Below the pieces are notes generated by a model. That model was not told the DNA's origin. It searched no databases and saw nothing but the letters and a program-made list of their open reading frames with translations. Positions 63,933-64,000 of a stretch of 64,000 bases of DNA are shown here, one piece after another. A program made the translations under genes and the position numbers. The stretch is from Thiorhodococcus minor (GTDB lineage: Bacteria; Pseudomonadota; Gammaproteobacteria; Chromatiales; Chromatiaceae): the NCBI RefSeq assembly GCF_010820565.1, contig NZ_JAAIJQ010000030.1, positions 1-64,000 on the forward strand, written 5' to 3'. Numbering within the stretch: position 1 is the first letter of the stretch; each line of letters begins with the position of its first letter.

Positions 63933-64000
63933 GTAGGGTGGACGAGCGAGAGCGAAGTCCACAGAGGTCCGCGCCAACGCTGGTGGACTGCGCTGCGCTT
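63933..64000. repeat. Intergenic palindromic repeat, right edge
   Basis: TAGGGTGGACGAGCGAGAGC followed by GAAGTCCAC, then GGTGGACTGCGCTGCGCTT running off the edge. The GTGGAC and GTCCAC arms pair, and the phrase resembles the widespread GTAGGGTGGAC...GTCCACC intergenic repeats of proteobacteria. It probably separates the DUF58 gene from whatever is upstream, perhaps moxR. Confidence 0.6.

Overview
The window looks like chromosome from a GC-rich gammaproteobacterium, most probably a purple sulfur bacterium (Chromatiales/Chromatiaceae-like). Supporting points are the strong GC bias at third codon positions, a HupK-hypCDE hydrogenase maturation block, the nitrogenase-protecting protein CowN, a B-type (single di-heme cytochrome b) succinate dehydrogenase/fumarate reductase, and the gammaproteobacterial mreBCD-mrdA-rodA-mltB-rlpA-dacA-ybeD-lipB gene order. 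The assignment is inferred from gene content; no rRNA, photosynthesis or sulfur-oxidation gene is present. I saw no tRNA, rRNA or CRISPR array.

Layout. 1-1.7 kb: an IS66 transposase cut by the window edge. 2.0-7.3 kb: a TPR membrane protein, a methyltransferase, then hupK-hypC-hypD-hypE for [NiFe]-hydrogenase cofactor assembly. 7.4-9.7 kb: a Cache sensor protein, a long hairpin, an XRE regulator and a CysB-like LysR regulator. 9.8-13.4 kb (minus): hisB-hisA-hisI-hisE followed by tatC; hisH, hisF, tatA and tatB, often found in such clusters, are not here. 13.7-16.7 kb: an OmpA-like envelope protein, a SLAC1/TehA-type channel and a DUF6544 protein, followed by a nine-copy heptamer repeat. 16.9-21.1 kb (minus): gatC-gatA, a cold-shock/excalibur membrane protein, then gatB. 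21.3-32.1 kb (plus): a long cell-shape and peptidoglycan block (mreBCD, PBP2, RodA, MltB, RlpA, DacA, D-amino acid aminotransferase, YbeD, LipB), convergent with cowN.

32.4-33.2 kb is a repeat-rich gap. 33.2-41.4 kb (minus) holds a cysteine-rich secreted protein of unknown family and two overlapping multi-domain glycosyltransferase genes; the larger carries a PIG-L-type domain whose metal motifs are degenerate. 41.7-47.8 kb: a Sel1 protein, a DUF1015 protein, RelA, a NahK-like sugar kinase and a PilZ protein. 48.1-51.4 kb: the sdhC-sdhA-sdhB complex with ATGA overlaps. 51.5-56.5 kb: bacteriohemerythrin, two small unknown proteins, a histidine phosphatase, DAHP synthase, a DUF4124 protein and MtgA. 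56.7-63.9 kb (minus): an overlapping Bat-type operon (DUF58, DUF4381, BatA, BatB, BatC, BatD) whose BatC has about 345 residues of acidic low-complexity sequence; the usual MoxR ATPase would lie beyond the right edge.

Together the genes are mostly core metabolism and envelope biogenesis. The most unusual points are the degenerate PIG-L/GT2/GT2/GT4 protein and its partner, the TatC with a FimV-like tail lacking adjacent tatAB, the cold-shock/excalibur fusion inside the gat locus, the extreme BatC linker, a possible ATC start in mreC, and several short-repeat families in intergenic DNA.
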